Assembly (NCBI GenBank): GCA_017524385.1
Contig: JAFWSS010000239.1
Coordinates: 1-38,910 of the forward strand
Source: Prevotella sp.
Lineage (GTDB): Bacteria > Bacteroidota > Bacteroidia > Bacteroidales > Bacteroidaceae
DNA: 38,910 nt
Direction of reading: 5' to 3'
Positions 23,137 through 31,707 of this stretch are shown one piece after another. Numbering within the stretch: position 1 is the stretch's first letter; each line of letters starts with the position of its first letter. A model generated the notes under the pieces. It saw nothing but the letters and a program-made list of their open reading frames with translations, was not told the origin of the DNA and made no database searches. The translations under genes were made by a program, and so were the position numbers.

Positions 23137-23742
23137 TTACTTCTTACCGTAGAGCACGGGATTGGTACTTGGGTCGTTGTACATCTTCATCTGCTTATAG
23201 ACTTTCATGTACTTACGTCCGTTCTCGATGTCGGCAAGCAGTTGGTCGATGGCGGTGGATAGATCGACTTGTTGCTCCAGGAGCACGTTGAGCTTGGCCT
23301 GGCATTTTGCCCGGTGTTCTTCGGTAGCCTCGGGTCTTTCCACTTGCTCCTTCATGTGGTAGATCTTGAGTGCGAGAATGCTCAGTCGGTCGATAGCCCA
23401 TGCCGGACTCTCAGTATTGATGGTGGCATCGTTCAGTGGAGTGACATCTTTGTACTTGGTGAGGAAATAGCTGTCGATCATCTCAACGAGGTCGGTTCTG
23501 TCCTGGTTGCTCTTGTCGATGCGTCGCTTGATGGCGAGTGCTTCCACGGGAGCAATCTCCGGGTCGCGTATGATGTCCTCAAGGTGCCATTGCACGGTGT
23601 CGATCCAGTTTTTCAGATACAGGTAGTTCTCGATGCTTTCCTGTGGGTATGGGTTGTTGATAGGAGTGTCAACATCATTATCGACATGGTAGTCGTTGAC
23701 CGACTTGTCGAAAATCTCCCTGCAGAGCTCTGTAAATTTCAT
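23137..23742 (-). CDS. DUF4254-family protein
   Basis: 201 residues when started at the ATG at 23742 (MKFTELCREIFDKSVNDYH). It is soluble and almost entirely helical, with conserved-looking stretches NWIDTVQWHLEDIIRDPEI, INTESPAWAIDRLSILALK and IYHMKEQ. This is DUF4254, which in Bacteroidota is often found beside GT9 genes, as here. Its role is unknown; the association suggests lipopolysaccharide core synthesis. The 22 extra upstream codons are rejected because the -7 box overlaps them. First gene of the envelope operon. Confidence 0.85.
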   Translation of the reverse strand: MKFTELCREIFDKSVNDYHVDNDVDTPINNPYPQESIENYLYLKNWIDTVQWHLEDIIRDPEIAPVEALAIKRRIDKSNQDRTDLVEMIDSYFLTKYKDVTPLNDATINTESPAWAIDRLSILALKIYHMKEQVERPEATEEHRAKCQAKLNVLLEQQVDLSTAIDQLLADIENGRKYMKVYKQMKMYNDPSTNPVLYGKK

Positions 23743-23805
23743 CTTGCTTACTTTTTTGATGGTTTGAAAGTTGTCAATCAGTCGTAATATACGTTGCTGA
23801 AAATG

Positions 23806-23813
23806 CAAATATA
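23806..23813 (-). promoter_or_regulatory. -7 box TATATTTG of the envelope operon
   Basis: The complement of CAAATATA reads TATATTTG, a consensus match. The predicted start near 23799 gives a 57-nt leader before the ATG at 23742. Confidence 0.65.
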
Positions 23814-23886
23814 TGGAATCTTCTTCAAATCTCCAACTTTTCTAACGAAAAATGTCTGAAAGATACCTACTTTGCGAATAATTTCG

Positions 23887-23894
23887 TAACTTTG
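23887..23894 (+). promoter_or_regulatory. -7 box TAACTTTG of the LOG-family gene
   Basis: Consensus -7 box divergent from the envelope operon promoter about 75 bp away. It predicts a start near 23901 and a ~78-nt GC-rich leader. No -33 TTTG at the proper spacing. Confidence 0.6.
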
Positions 23895-23900
23895 CACTTT

Positions 23901-23978
23901 AATTCCAAGGTGGTGAAAGCCTATGTGGGCCAAGGCCGTTGCATGGGGCGAGTAGCGTGAGACAATCAGCAATCAATT
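23901..23978 (+). other. GC-rich structured leader of the LOG-family gene, with possible leader peptide
   Basis: Between the predicted start and the ATG lie several short dyads (GCC/GGC around TATGTG, and GGCCAAGGCC at 23928-23937). Two tiny frames are present: ATG 23923 to TAG 23955 (MWAKAVAWGE) and GTG 23913 to TGA 23960 (15 codons). It does not match a riboswitch consensus I know. Confidence 0.35.
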
Positions 23979-24563
23979 ATGGACAACCTTCACACAATGA
24001 CAGCACAAGAGGCCGAAACGGGGAAAATGGAACGCATCGGTGTGTTCTGCGCCTCGTCGAGCCAGATGTCCCCAATGTATTATGACGCTGCCCGTCAGCT
24101 TGGTCTTTGGCTGGGCTCTCATGGCAAGACCCTTGTCTATGGCGGCAGTCGATGTGGAATGATGGAGGTTTTGGCCCAGGCTGTGAAAGAGTCTGGCGGC
24201 AGGGTTTTTGGTGTGGTTCCTCAGAAAGTGCTGAAGAGCGGCATGGCAAGCGACCAGATCGACATCACCTTTTATGCCGACGGCCTGAGTGACCGTAAGG
24301 ACTGGCTCATTGGTGAGTCAGACATCATGTTGGTGCTTCCAGGCAGTGTCGGCACCCTTGACGAGGCATTTACCGCCATGGCATCTCATACTTTTGGCGA
24401 GCACCAAAAGCGCATCGTCTTCTACAACATCAACGGTTTCTGGGACGACTTGTTTGTGATGCTTGACAACTTGGAAAAGAAGGGGGTAGTGAACAAGCCT
24501 TTCAGCCTTTTCGTTTCTCGTGTCTCCACTTTGGATGAACTTACATCGCTGATAGAAGGGTAA
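23979..24563 (+). CDS. LOG-family (TIGR00730) Rossmann-fold protein
   Basis: 194 residues. The family contains cytokinin riboside 5'-monophosphate phosphoribohydrolases, which release the base from modified AMP. Features: IGVFCASSSQMSPMYYDAA, TLVYGGSRCGMMEVLA, Arg106-Lys107 in SDRKDWL, and the loop PGSVGTLDEA at 121-130. The usual loop is PGGxGTxxE, so the second Gly is Ser here, while the catalytic Glu is kept. Start could also be Met17 (24027), which gives the more typical N-terminus. A PfkB-family kinase follows 85 nt downstream. Confidence 0.88.
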   Translation: MDNLHTMTAQEAETGKMERIGVFCASSSQMSPMYYDAARQLGLWLGSHGKTLVYGGSRCGMMEVLAQAVKESGGRVFGVVPQKVLKSGMASDQIDITFYADGLSDRKDWLIGESDIMLVLPGSVGTLDEAFTAMASHTFGEHQKRIVFYNINGFWDDLFVMLDNLEKKGVVNKPFSLFVSRVSTLDELTSLIEG

Positions 24564-24648
24564 GCTATTGATTTTTCAATAGGCTGAAAGGTTCGGATGC
24601 TATTCGTTAAGCTAAAAAGAACCATATTTTTAAGGATAAAAAGATAAA

Positions 24649-25566
24649 ATGCGTAAGATTGTAGGAATAGGCGAGACTATACTCGACATTATTTTCAAGA
24701 ATGGTCAGCCTCGTGCGGCAGTACCAGGAGGCAGTGTGTTCAACGGCATTGTGTCGCTTGGTCGCATGGGTGAAAACGTAGCCATGATTACAGAGACAGG
24801 AAACGACAAGGTAGGCGATATCATCGTGGATTTCATGAAAGCCAATCATGTGAGCACAGAGGCCGTGTGCCGTTTCAACAACGGACGGTCTGCCCTTTCT
24901 CTGGCATGGCTCGACGACAACAACGATGCCGACTATCAGTTCTATAAAGACTATCCCAAGGCCCGCCTTGAGGTGGAGTGGCCAGTGATTGATGCCGACG
25001 ACATCGTGATGATGGGTTCATACTTCGTGCTTAATCCCGTGTTGCGTGACAAGGTGCTGGAGTTCCTCACCTATGCCCAGGAGCGTGGGGCCATCATCTA
25101 CTACGACTTCAATTTCCGCAAGTCGCACAAGGACGATGCCTTGAAACTCTATGCTGGCATCCTTGAGAACATGGAGTTTGCCGATATCGTTCGTGGTTCT
25201 GAGGAAGACTTCGACAACATGTTCGGCAAGACCGATCCCGACAAGATTTACAAGTCTGAGGTGGAGTTCTATTGCAAGAACATGCTCTGCACCTCGGGCG
25301 GCGGCAATGTCAGGTTGATCACGAAGAACTTCAACAAGTCTTATGATGTAGAGAAGATAGAGACTGTCAGCACCATTGGCGCAGGCGACAATTTCAATGC
25401 CGGCGTGGTATTCGGCTTGATTCATCAGGGTGTTCTCAAGTCGGACCTCGACAATCTCGATGAGGCTACCTGGGACAAGATTGTCCGTTGCGGCATAGAC
25501 TTCGCCGCCGAGGTGTGCACGAGTTTTAACAACTCAGTGTCGATGGATTTCGCATCGAAGTATTGA
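24649..25566 (+). CDS. PfkB-family carbohydrate kinase
   Basis: 305 residues, ribokinase/PfkB fold, fructokinase-like. The N-terminal GIGETILDIIF and PGGSVFNGIVSLGRMG carry the sugar-binding Gly-Gly; the C-terminal signature STIGAGDNFNAG (~242-253) holds the catalytic Asp and the anion hole. Cytoplasmic and soluble. The substrate cannot be read; fructose is a common one for close relatives, and a nucleoside is possible given the LOG gene upstream. A 7-bp inverted repeat (CTATTGA/TCAATAG, 24565-24582) lies in the gap to the LOG gene without a T run. Confidence 0.9.
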   Translation: MRKIVGIGETILDIIFKNGQPRAAVPGGSVFNGIVSLGRMGENVAMITETGNDKVGDIIVDFMKANHVSTEAVCRFNNGRSALSLAWLDDNNDADYQFYKDYPKARLEVEWPVIDADDIVMMGSYFVLNPVLRDKVLEFLTYAQERGAIIYYDFNFRKSHKDDALKLYAGILENMEFADIVRGSEEDFDNMFGKTDPDKIYKSEVEFYCKNMLCTSGGGNVRLITKNFNKSYDVEKIETVSTIGAGDNFNAGVVFGLIHQGVLKSDLDNLDEATWDKIVRCGIDFAAEVCTSFNNSVSMDFASKY

Positions 25567-25616
25567 TCAATAGTGCGTGAGCACAACATATTATTCACAT
25601 TAAAAACAACACTAAT

Positions 25617-27524
25617 TTGAAAACATTTGAAGAACTTGGCGTGTCGTCAGAGATCCTCCAAGCGATAAAGGAAATGGGATATGTGGAGCCGATGCCGGTG
25701 CAAGAGGCTGTGATACCATATCTCCTGGGTAACAACAACGATGTGATAGCCCTTGCGCAGACAGGCACAGGCAAGACCGCCGCATACGGCCTGCCTCTTT
25801 TGCAGAAAATCAATGTGGAGGACAATACCGTGCAGGCATTGGTGCTTTCTCCCACCCGTGAGCTCTGCCTGCAGATTGCCGATGACCTGAAAGACTATTC
25901 CAAGTACATTGACCACCTTCACGTTCTGGCCGTTTATGGCGGTTCCTCGATTGAGACCCAGATCCGTGCCTTGAAGAAAGGCGTGCATATCATCGTTGCC
26001 ACCCCTGGCCGTCTGGTCGATTTGATGGAGCGTGGTGTGGCTCAGCTTGACAAGGTGGAGAACGTGGTGCTCGACGAGGCCGACGAGATGCTCGACATGG
26101 GATTCTCCGAGAGTATCGACGCCATCCTTGCCGGTGTTCCCGCAGAGCGCAACACCCTTCTCTTCTCTGCCACCATGAGCAAGGAGATTGAGCGCATAGC
26201 CAAGAACTACCTCCGTGAGTATAAGGAGATTGTTGTCGGTTCGCGTAATGAGGGAGCCGAGAATGTCAACCATATCTACTACTTGGTGTCGGCTAAGGAC
26301 CGTTACCGTGCTTTGAAGCGTGTGGCCGACTATCACCCCAGCATTTATGCCATCATCTTCTGCCGTACCAAGGTGGAGACTCAGGAAGTGGCCGACAAAC
26401 TGATTCAGGACGGCTACAACGCAGAGGCTTTGCATGGCGACTTGTCTCAGATGCAGCGTGACCTGACCATGCAGAAGTTCCGCCAGCGCAGGGTTCAGTT
26501 CCTTGTCGCCACCGATGTGGCCGCACGTGGCCTTGATGTGGACGACCTGACCCATGTCATCAACTACGGTTTGCCCGACGATATCGAGAGCTACACTCAC
26601 CGCAGTGGACGTACTGGTCGCGCGGGCAAGCAAGGTACCAGCATCAGCATCATTCATAGTCGTGAGAAGAACAAAGTCAAGGCCATCGAGAAGCAGATAG
26701 GCAAGGAGTTCGTGGCCTCCACCCTTCCCACAGGCGAGCAGATTTGCGAGAAGCAGCTTTACAAACTGATTGACGACATCGAGAAGGTAGAGGTCAACGA
26801 AGCAGAAATAGCCCCTTATTTGCCTACCATCTTCCGTAAGTTCGACTTGATGGAAAAAGAGGACATCATCAAGAAAATGGTGTCGATGGAATTCAACACC
26901 TTCCTCGATTACTACCGCAACGAACCGGAAATAGAGGTTCCTACCGAGCGTGGCAAGCGCAGGGAGGGCGAAAGTCGCCGTGACAACGATGGCAGTGGCC
27001 GACGGAAAGAAGGACATGGCCGTGTGGCTGAAGAGGGCTTCTCACGCTTGTTCATCAACCTGGGCAAAATGGACGGCATGGGTCCTCGTCAGTTGATGGG
27101 ATTGGTGAACCGTTGCCTTCGTGGCAAGCATGTGGAAATGGGCCGTATCGACCTGATGCGCACCTTCTCATTTTTCGAGGTGCCAGTAGGCCAGGCTCAG
27201 CTGGTGCTTTCCGCCCTCAATGGTGCAGAATACGATGGCAGGAAGGTGAATGTGGAACTCTCCGACACAGAGCCAGATGGTGGTCAGGCAGCACAGCGCC
27301 CAAGCAGGGGTGATGACGGCTACACTGGTCGCCAGGGGCGTGGTGGTAGGAACCGTGGTCGCGGTGGGCGTGGTGACGATCGCAGGCCGGAAGAAAGAGG
27401 AGGTCGTCGTCGCCGTGAAGAGGAGAAAATCAAAGCATCGCGCAAACGCGCTGGTGGTCTTCCTGAATGGGTGAAGTTCTTTGAGCAGCCTTTGGAAGGC
27501 AAGAAGAAAAAAGGCAAGAAATGA
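25617..27524 (+). CDS. DEAD-box RNA helicase (DeaD/CsdA-like)
   Basis: 635 residues. All core motifs: Q-motif region FEELGVSSEIL, AQTGTGKT (~44-51), PTREL, TPGRL, DEAD (~152-155), SAT, FCRTK, ATDVAARGLDV and HRSGRTGRAG (~328-337). A DbpA-type RNA-binding domain lies at ~474-551 (SRLFINLGKMDGMGPRQLM). The tail is RG-rich and basic (GRGGRNRGRGGRGDDR, ending KKKKGKK). It remodels structured RNA, probably in ribosome assembly or cold adaptation. The start codon is TTG: no in-frame ATG lies upstream, and the next ATG (25674) would remove the Q-motif phenylalanine. Confidence 0.95.
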   Translation: MKTFEELGVSSEILQAIKEMGYVEPMPVQEAVIPYLLGNNNDVIALAQTGTGKTAAYGLPLLQKINVEDNTVQALVLSPTRELCLQIADDLKDYSKYIDHLHVLAVYGGSSIETQIRALKKGVHIIVATPGRLVDLMERGVAQLDKVENVVLDEADEMLDMGFSESIDAILAGVPAERNTLLFSATMSKEIERIAKNYLREYKEIVVGSRNEGAENVNHIYYLVSAKDRYRALKRVADYHPSIYAIIFCRTKVETQEVADKLIQDGYNAEALHGDLSQMQRDLTMQKFRQRRVQFLVATDVAARGLDVDDLTHVINYGLPDDIESYTHRSGRTGRAGKQGTSISIIHSREKNKVKAIEKQIGKEFVASTLPTGEQICEKQLYKLIDDIEKVEVNEAEIAPYLPTIFRKFDLMEKEDIIKKMVSMEFNTFLDYYRNEPEIEVPTERGKRREGESRRDNDGSGRRKEGHGRVAEEGFSRLFINLGKMDGMGPRQLMGLVNRCLRGKHVEMGRIDLMRTFSFFEVPVGQAQLVLSALNGAEYDGRKVNVELSDTEPDGGQAAQRPSRGDDGYTGRQGRGGRNRGRGGRGDDRRPEERGGRRRREEEKIKASRKRAGGLPEWVKFFEQPLEGKKKKGKK

Positions 27525-27548
27525 CAAACACAGAATAAAACAAAGGAT

Positions 27549-28511
27549 ATGAGAGTTTTTCAGCATGTAGATGACATAGGCGACCTCAGTCAGGCACTGA
27601 AAGAAGCCTTTGAGATCAAGAACGACAGGTTCAAATACCAGAGTCTTGGTAAGAACAAGACATGTATGTTGATCTTCTTCAACAACAGTCTCCGTACCCG
27701 TCTGAGCACACAGAAAGCAGCCATGAATCTTGGCATGAACGTGATTGTGCTCGACGTGAACCAAGGTGCTTGGAAACTGGAAACCGAACGTGGTGTCATC
27801 ATGGACGGCGACAAGAGCGAGCACCTTCTTGAGGCTATTCCCGTGATGGGTTGCTACTGCGACATCATCGGTGTGAGGAGCTTTGCTCGCTTTGAGAACC
27901 GCGCCGACGATTACGAGGAGAAGATCCTGAACCAGTTCATCAAGTATTCAGGCCGCCCGGTGTTCTTTATGGAGAGTGCGACGGTACATCCCTTGCAGAG
28001 TTTCGCCGACCTCATCACCATCGAGGAGTACAAGCGGAATGAGCGCCCTAAGGTGGTGCTTAGTTGGGCTCCCCATCCCAAGGCTCTGCCACAGGCTGTA
28101 CCCAACTCGTTCGCACAGTGGATGAATGCCGCCGATGTGGATTTCGTGGTGACCCATCCCGAAGGTTATGAACTCGATCCGCAGTTCGTAGGCAATGCCC
28201 GTGTGGAGTATGACCAGATGAAGGCCTTTGAGGGTGCCGACTTCATTTACGCCAAGAATTGGAGTTGCCCAGGTGTGACCCGTCCTGAGGATTACGGCAA
28301 GGTGCTCAGCAAGGACATGTCGTGGACTGTTGACTCCAAACACATGGCAGTCACCAACGACGCTTTCTTCATGCACTGCCTGCCCGTACGCCGCAATATG
28401 ATTGTCACCGACGATGTCATCGAGGCACCGACCAGCCTGGTCATCCCCGAGGCCGCCAACCGTGAGATTTCGGCGACAGTGGTGCTGAAGCGCATGCTTG
28501 AGAGCTTGTGA
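27549..28511 (+). CDS. argF': N-succinylornithine-type carbamoyltransferase (ArgF')
   Basis: 320 residues. Aspartate/ornithine carbamoyltransferase family, closest by motif to the Bacteroides enzyme that uses N-succinyl-L-ornithine in arginine synthesis. Carbamoyl-phosphate site NNSLRT (Ser47-Thr50) and HPLQSFAD (His146); HCLPVRR (His275-Pro278); Lys236 in AKNW. The residue reported to set acyl specificity (Pro90 in the succinyl enzyme, Glu in the acetyl enzyme, from memory) is Ser90 here (GDKSEHLLEA). The acetyl-type Glu is absent, so succinyl use remains more likely. It lies 24 nt after the helicase gene and no terminator is visible between them. Confidence 0.9.
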   Translation: MRVFQHVDDIGDLSQALKEAFEIKNDRFKYQSLGKNKTCMLIFFNNSLRTRLSTQKAAMNLGMNVIVLDVNQGAWKLETERGVIMDGDKSEHLLEAIPVMGCYCDIIGVRSFARFENRADDYEEKILNQFIKYSGRPVFFMESATVHPLQSFADLITIEEYKRNERPKVVLSWAPHPKALPQAVPNSFAQWMNAADVDFVVTHPEGYELDPQFVGNARVEYDQMKAFEGADFIYAKNWSCPGVTRPEDYGKVLSKDMSWTVDSKHMAVTNDAFFMHCLPVRRNMIVTDDVIEAPTSLVIPEAANREISATVVLKRMLESL

Positions 28512-28581
28512 ATTGAAAATGTATAATTATTGACGTTTTTATACTAAAAGCGCCAATTTTATACCATTTTTCTTTATAAAA

Positions 28582-28612
28582 TTGCATAATTAAGAAAAAA
28601 TATGTAATTTTG
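28582..28612 (+). promoter_or_regulatory. promoter of korAB (TTG-N20-TAATTTTG)
   Basis: TTG at 28582-28584 and TAATTTTG at 28605-28612, 20 nt apart. Predicted leader ~114 nt, beginning with a small hairpin around CGTC-GATTTT-GACG (28615-28628). Confidence 0.65.
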
Positions 28613-28732
28613 CCGTCGATTTTGACGACAAAAAGTCATTTAGGTTATCAATAAGACCATTCAAACGATGTGTTCCGCAAGGCAAATAGTGAAAAAGCGG
28701 TTCACAAGTAGATAGAAAAATATACAAAAATT

Positions 28733-30583
28733 ATGGGAGAAAAATTGGAAGTGAAGGAACTGGACCAGGTTGCGGTTCGTTTCTCTGGTGATTCCGGTGA
28801 TGGAATGCAGTTGGCGGGCAACATCTTCTCTACGATTTCCGCTACTGTAGGCAACAGTATCAGTACGTTTCCCGACTATCCAGCCGATATCCGCGCCCCG
28901 CAGGGCTCATTGACTGGTGTGTCAGGTTTTCAGGTTCACATCGGTGCAAACGAGGTGTTCACTCCTGGTGACAAATGCGATGTGCTTGTCGCCATGAACG
29001 CTGCCGCCTTGAAGACCCAATACAAATATGCCAAGGCCGATGCCGCTATCATCATAGATACGGACGCATTCCAGCAGAAAGACCTTGAGAAGGCCGCGTT
29101 TCAGACCGATGACCCCATCGCTGAGATGGGTATCGACCCAGACCGTGTGATAGCCTGTCCGATTACTCAGATGGTGAAAGACTGTCTGGCCGACTCGGGT
29201 ATGGATTTGAAATCAATACTGAAATGCCGCAATATGTTCGCCCTGGGTCTCGTGTGCTGGTTGTTCAGCCGTGACCTCGACGTGGCGTTCAATTTCCTCC
29301 GTGAGAAATTCGCCAAGAAGCCAGGTGTGGCAGAAGCCAACATCAAGGTCATCCAGGCTGGTTACGATTACGGTCACAACACCCACAGCAGTGTGAACAA
29401 CGTCTATAGGGTTGAGACCAAGACGAAGGTTCCCGGACGCTATATGGACATCACTGGTAACAAGGCCACTGCATACGGTCTCATCGCCGCAGCAGAGAAG
29501 GCGGGTCTGCGCCTTTATCTTGGGTCTTACCCCATCACTCCAGCCACCGACATCCTGCATGAGTTGTCGAAGCACAAGTCGCTGGGCGTCACAACCGTTC
29601 AGTGTGAGGACGAGATAGCTGGATGCTCATCGGCTGTCGGTGCCTCGTTTGCCGGTGCTCTTGCCGCCACCTCCACCTCAGGCCCTGGCATCTGTCTGAA
29701 GTCAGAAGCAATGAACTTGGCCGTGATTCTGGAATTGCCCCTTGTGGTGCTCGACGTGCAACGCGGTGGTCCAGCCACAGGTCTTCCCACCAAGTCAGAG
29801 CAGACCGACCTGCTTCAAGTGCTCTTCGGACGTAATGGTGAGTCGCCCATGCCAGTGCTTGCCGCCATTTCGCCTACCGATTGCTTCGATACCGCCTACA
29901 TGGCATCGAAGATAGCCTTGGAGCACATGACACCAGTGGTGGTGCTCACCGACGCGTTTGTGGCCAATGGCTCAGCGGCTTTCCGTCTGCCCGACCTCAA
30001 CGCCTATCCTGACATCAAACCACCTTATGTGACTCCCGACATGCAGGGAACATGGACTCCCTACCAGCGTAATCCAGAGACAGGTGTACGTTATTGGGCA
30101 GTGCCAGGTACAGAGGGATTCCAGCATATTCTTGGCGGTTTGGAGAAGGACAACAAGACCGGTGCTATCTCCACCAACCCAGAGAACCACGACCTCATGA
30201 CCCATCTGCGTCAGGAGAAGATCAACAAGATACAAGTTCCCGATGTGGAAGTGCTCGGCGACAAAGATGATGCTGAGTTGCTGATTGTCGGTTTCGGTGG
30301 CACCTATGGCCATCTTCATGCCGCCATGGACGAGATGAGGGCTGCTGGAAAGAAAGTGGCGCTTGCTCATTTCAAGTATATCAACCCGCTGCCCAAGAAT
30401 ACCTCTGAGGTGCTGAAAAAATACCCCAAGGTGGTAGTGGCAGAGCAGAACCTCGGACAATTCGCAGCCTATCTGCGCATGAAGGTGGACGGATTTGTTC
30501 CCTATCAGTTCAACCAGGTGAAAGGTCAACCTTTCGTGGTCGAGGAGTTAGTCAACGCTTTCATTAATTTAGTTAAGAGTTAA
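28733..30583 (+). CDS. korA: 2-oxoglutarate:ferredoxin oxidoreductase, fused gamma-alpha subunit
   Basis: 616 residues: N-terminal gamma domain (RFSGDSGDGMQLAGNIFST; ~1-190) fused to the pyrimidine-binding alpha domain (~210-616; GSYPITPATDILHELSKHK, TSTSGPGICLKSEAMNLAV). The length and the fusion are typical of KorA in Bacteroidota. With KorB it interconverts 2-oxoglutarate plus CoA and succinyl-CoA with ferredoxin as electron carrier. There is no CxxC ferredoxin domain in either subunit, as expected for this two-subunit type. Other 2-oxoacids cannot be excluded. korB starts 5 nt after the stop. Own promoter upstream with a long leader. Confidence 0.92.
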   Translation: MGEKLEVKELDQVAVRFSGDSGDGMQLAGNIFSTISATVGNSISTFPDYPADIRAPQGSLTGVSGFQVHIGANEVFTPGDKCDVLVAMNAAALKTQYKYAKADAAIIIDTDAFQQKDLEKAAFQTDDPIAEMGIDPDRVIACPITQMVKDCLADSGMDLKSILKCRNMFALGLVCWLFSRDLDVAFNFLREKFAKKPGVAEANIKVIQAGYDYGHNTHSSVNNVYRVETKTKVPGRYMDITGNKATAYGLIAAAEKAGLRLYLGSYPITPATDILHELSKHKSLGVTTVQCEDEIAGCSSAVGASFAGALAATSTSGPGICLKSEAMNLAVILELPLVVLDVQRGGPATGLPTKSEQTDLLQVLFGRNGESPMPVLAAISPTDCFDTAYMASKIALEHMTPVVVLTDAFVANGSAAFRLPDLNAYPDIKPPYVTPDMQGTWTPYQRNPETGVRYWAVPGTEGFQHILGGLEKDNKTGAISTNPENHDLMTHLRQEKINKIQVPDVEVLGDKDDAELLIVGFGGTYGHLHAAMDEMRAAGKKVALAHFKYINPLPKNTSEVLKKYPKVVVAEQNLGQFAAYLRMKVDGFVPYQFNQVKGQPFVVEELVNAFINLVKS

Positions 30584-30588
30584 GAGTT

Positions 30589-31593
30589 ATGAGTACTTTT
30601 ACAGCGAAAGATTTCAAGAAAGGACAACCACGTTGGTGTCCAGGATGTGGCGACCACTCCTTTTTGGCCGCTTTGCATAAGGCAATGGCAGAGATAGGTG
30701 TGCCACCTTATCAGACTGCAGTAATCTCTGGTATCGGCTGCTCCAGCCGTCTGCCCCATTATATGAACACCTACGGCATGAACACCATCCATGGTCGTGC
30801 AGCCGCCATAGCCACTGGTTGCAAAGTGGTGAACCCTGACCTTACAGTTTGGCAGGTCAGTGGTGACGGAGATGGTCTGGCCATCGGAGGCAACCATTTC
30901 ATCCATGCCAACCGCCGTAATGTGAACTTGAAGATGATTCTGCTTAACAACCGCATCTATGGCTTGACCAAGGGACAATACTCACCCACCAGTCCTCGTG
31001 GCTTCGTCAGCAAGTCAAGTCCTTATGGAACAGTGGAGGACCCATTCCGTCCTGCCGAGCTCTGTTTTGGTGCCCGTGGACATTTCTTTGCCCGCGCAGT
31101 GGCCACCGACTTGCAGGGTACTGTTGATATTCTGAAGGCGGCCTATAACCATAAGGGTGCCGCAGTGTGCGAGATCATGCAGAACTGCGTTATCTTCAAC
31201 AATGGTGCCCACGAAGCCATCTACACCAACGAAGGCCGCAAGAAGAACGCCATTTACTTGCGTGATGGCGAGCCGATGGTTTTTGGTGAGAACAACGAGT
31301 ACGGTCTGATGCAGGAAGGTTTCGGTATCAAAGTGGTGAAGATTGGTGAGAACGGCGTGACGATTGACGACATCCTCGTCCACGACTCCCATTGCGAAGA
31401 CAACACGCTCCATCTGAAACTGGCGATGATGGAAGGCCCTGACTTCCCAGTGGCACTCGGTGTGATACGCGATGTCGATGCACCCACTTACGATGATGCT
31501 GTCAATGCCCAGATAGCAGAAATCAAGGCCAAGAAGCCTTACCACAACTTCGCAGAATTGCTCGAGACAAACGACATCTGGGAGGTGAAATAG
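30589..31593 (+). CDS. korB: 2-oxoglutarate:ferredoxin oxidoreductase, beta subunit
   Basis: 334 residues. Thiamine-diphosphate-binding subunit: WCPGCGDHSFL and SGIGCSSRLPHYM supply cysteines for the [4Fe-4S] cluster; VSGDGDGLAIGGNH and LLNNRIYGLTKGQYSPTS form the ThDP-Mg site (GDG...N...NN). Complete, with the usual C-terminal extension. Coupled to korA with a 5-nt gap and followed by a good terminator at 31624-31660, so korAB is a two-gene operon. Confidence 0.94.
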   Translation: MSTFTAKDFKKGQPRWCPGCGDHSFLAALHKAMAEIGVPPYQTAVISGIGCSSRLPHYMNTYGMNTIHGRAAAIATGCKVVNPDLTVWQVSGDGDGLAIGGNHFIHANRRNVNLKMILLNNRIYGLTKGQYSPTSPRGFVSKSSPYGTVEDPFRPAELCFGARGHFFARAVATDLQGTVDILKAAYNHKGAAVCEIMQNCVIFNNGAHEAIYTNEGRKKNAIYLRDGEPMVFGENNEYGLMQEGFGIKVVKIGENGVTIDDILVHDSHCEDNTLHLKLAMMEGPDFPVALGVIRDVDAPTYDDAVNAQIAEIKAKKPYHNFAELLETNDIWEVK

Positions 31594-31623
31594 GAAAAAG
31601 AATTGTTTTTTACCATAGTAGCT

Positions 31624-31661
31624 GAGACCCGAGGATTTTCTTCCATCCTTGGGTCTCTTTT
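31624..31661 (+). terminator. terminator of korAB
   Basis: GAGACCC (31624-31630) and GGGTCTC (31651-31657) pair, with an inner AGGA/TCCT extension, followed by TTTTC. It lies 30 nt after the korB stop. Confidence 0.82.
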
Positions 31662-31674
31662 CATAAAAAATATT

Positions 31675-31682
31675 TATATTTG
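31675..31682 (+). promoter_or_regulatory. -7 box TATATTTG of the ion-channel gene
   Basis: Consensus -7 box just after the korAB terminator, 25 nt before the ATG at 31708. It excludes the longer N-terminus that would begin at 31603. Confidence 0.65.
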
Positions 31683-31707
31683 CAGTTCCAATTTTAATAG
31701 TCATGGT

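Noticed and set aside
25647-27017. 456-codon open frame on the minus strand
   Set aside because: It lies antisense to the DEAD-box helicase, whose motifs are complete. The encoded protein has no recognisable domain and reflects codon bias of the real gene.
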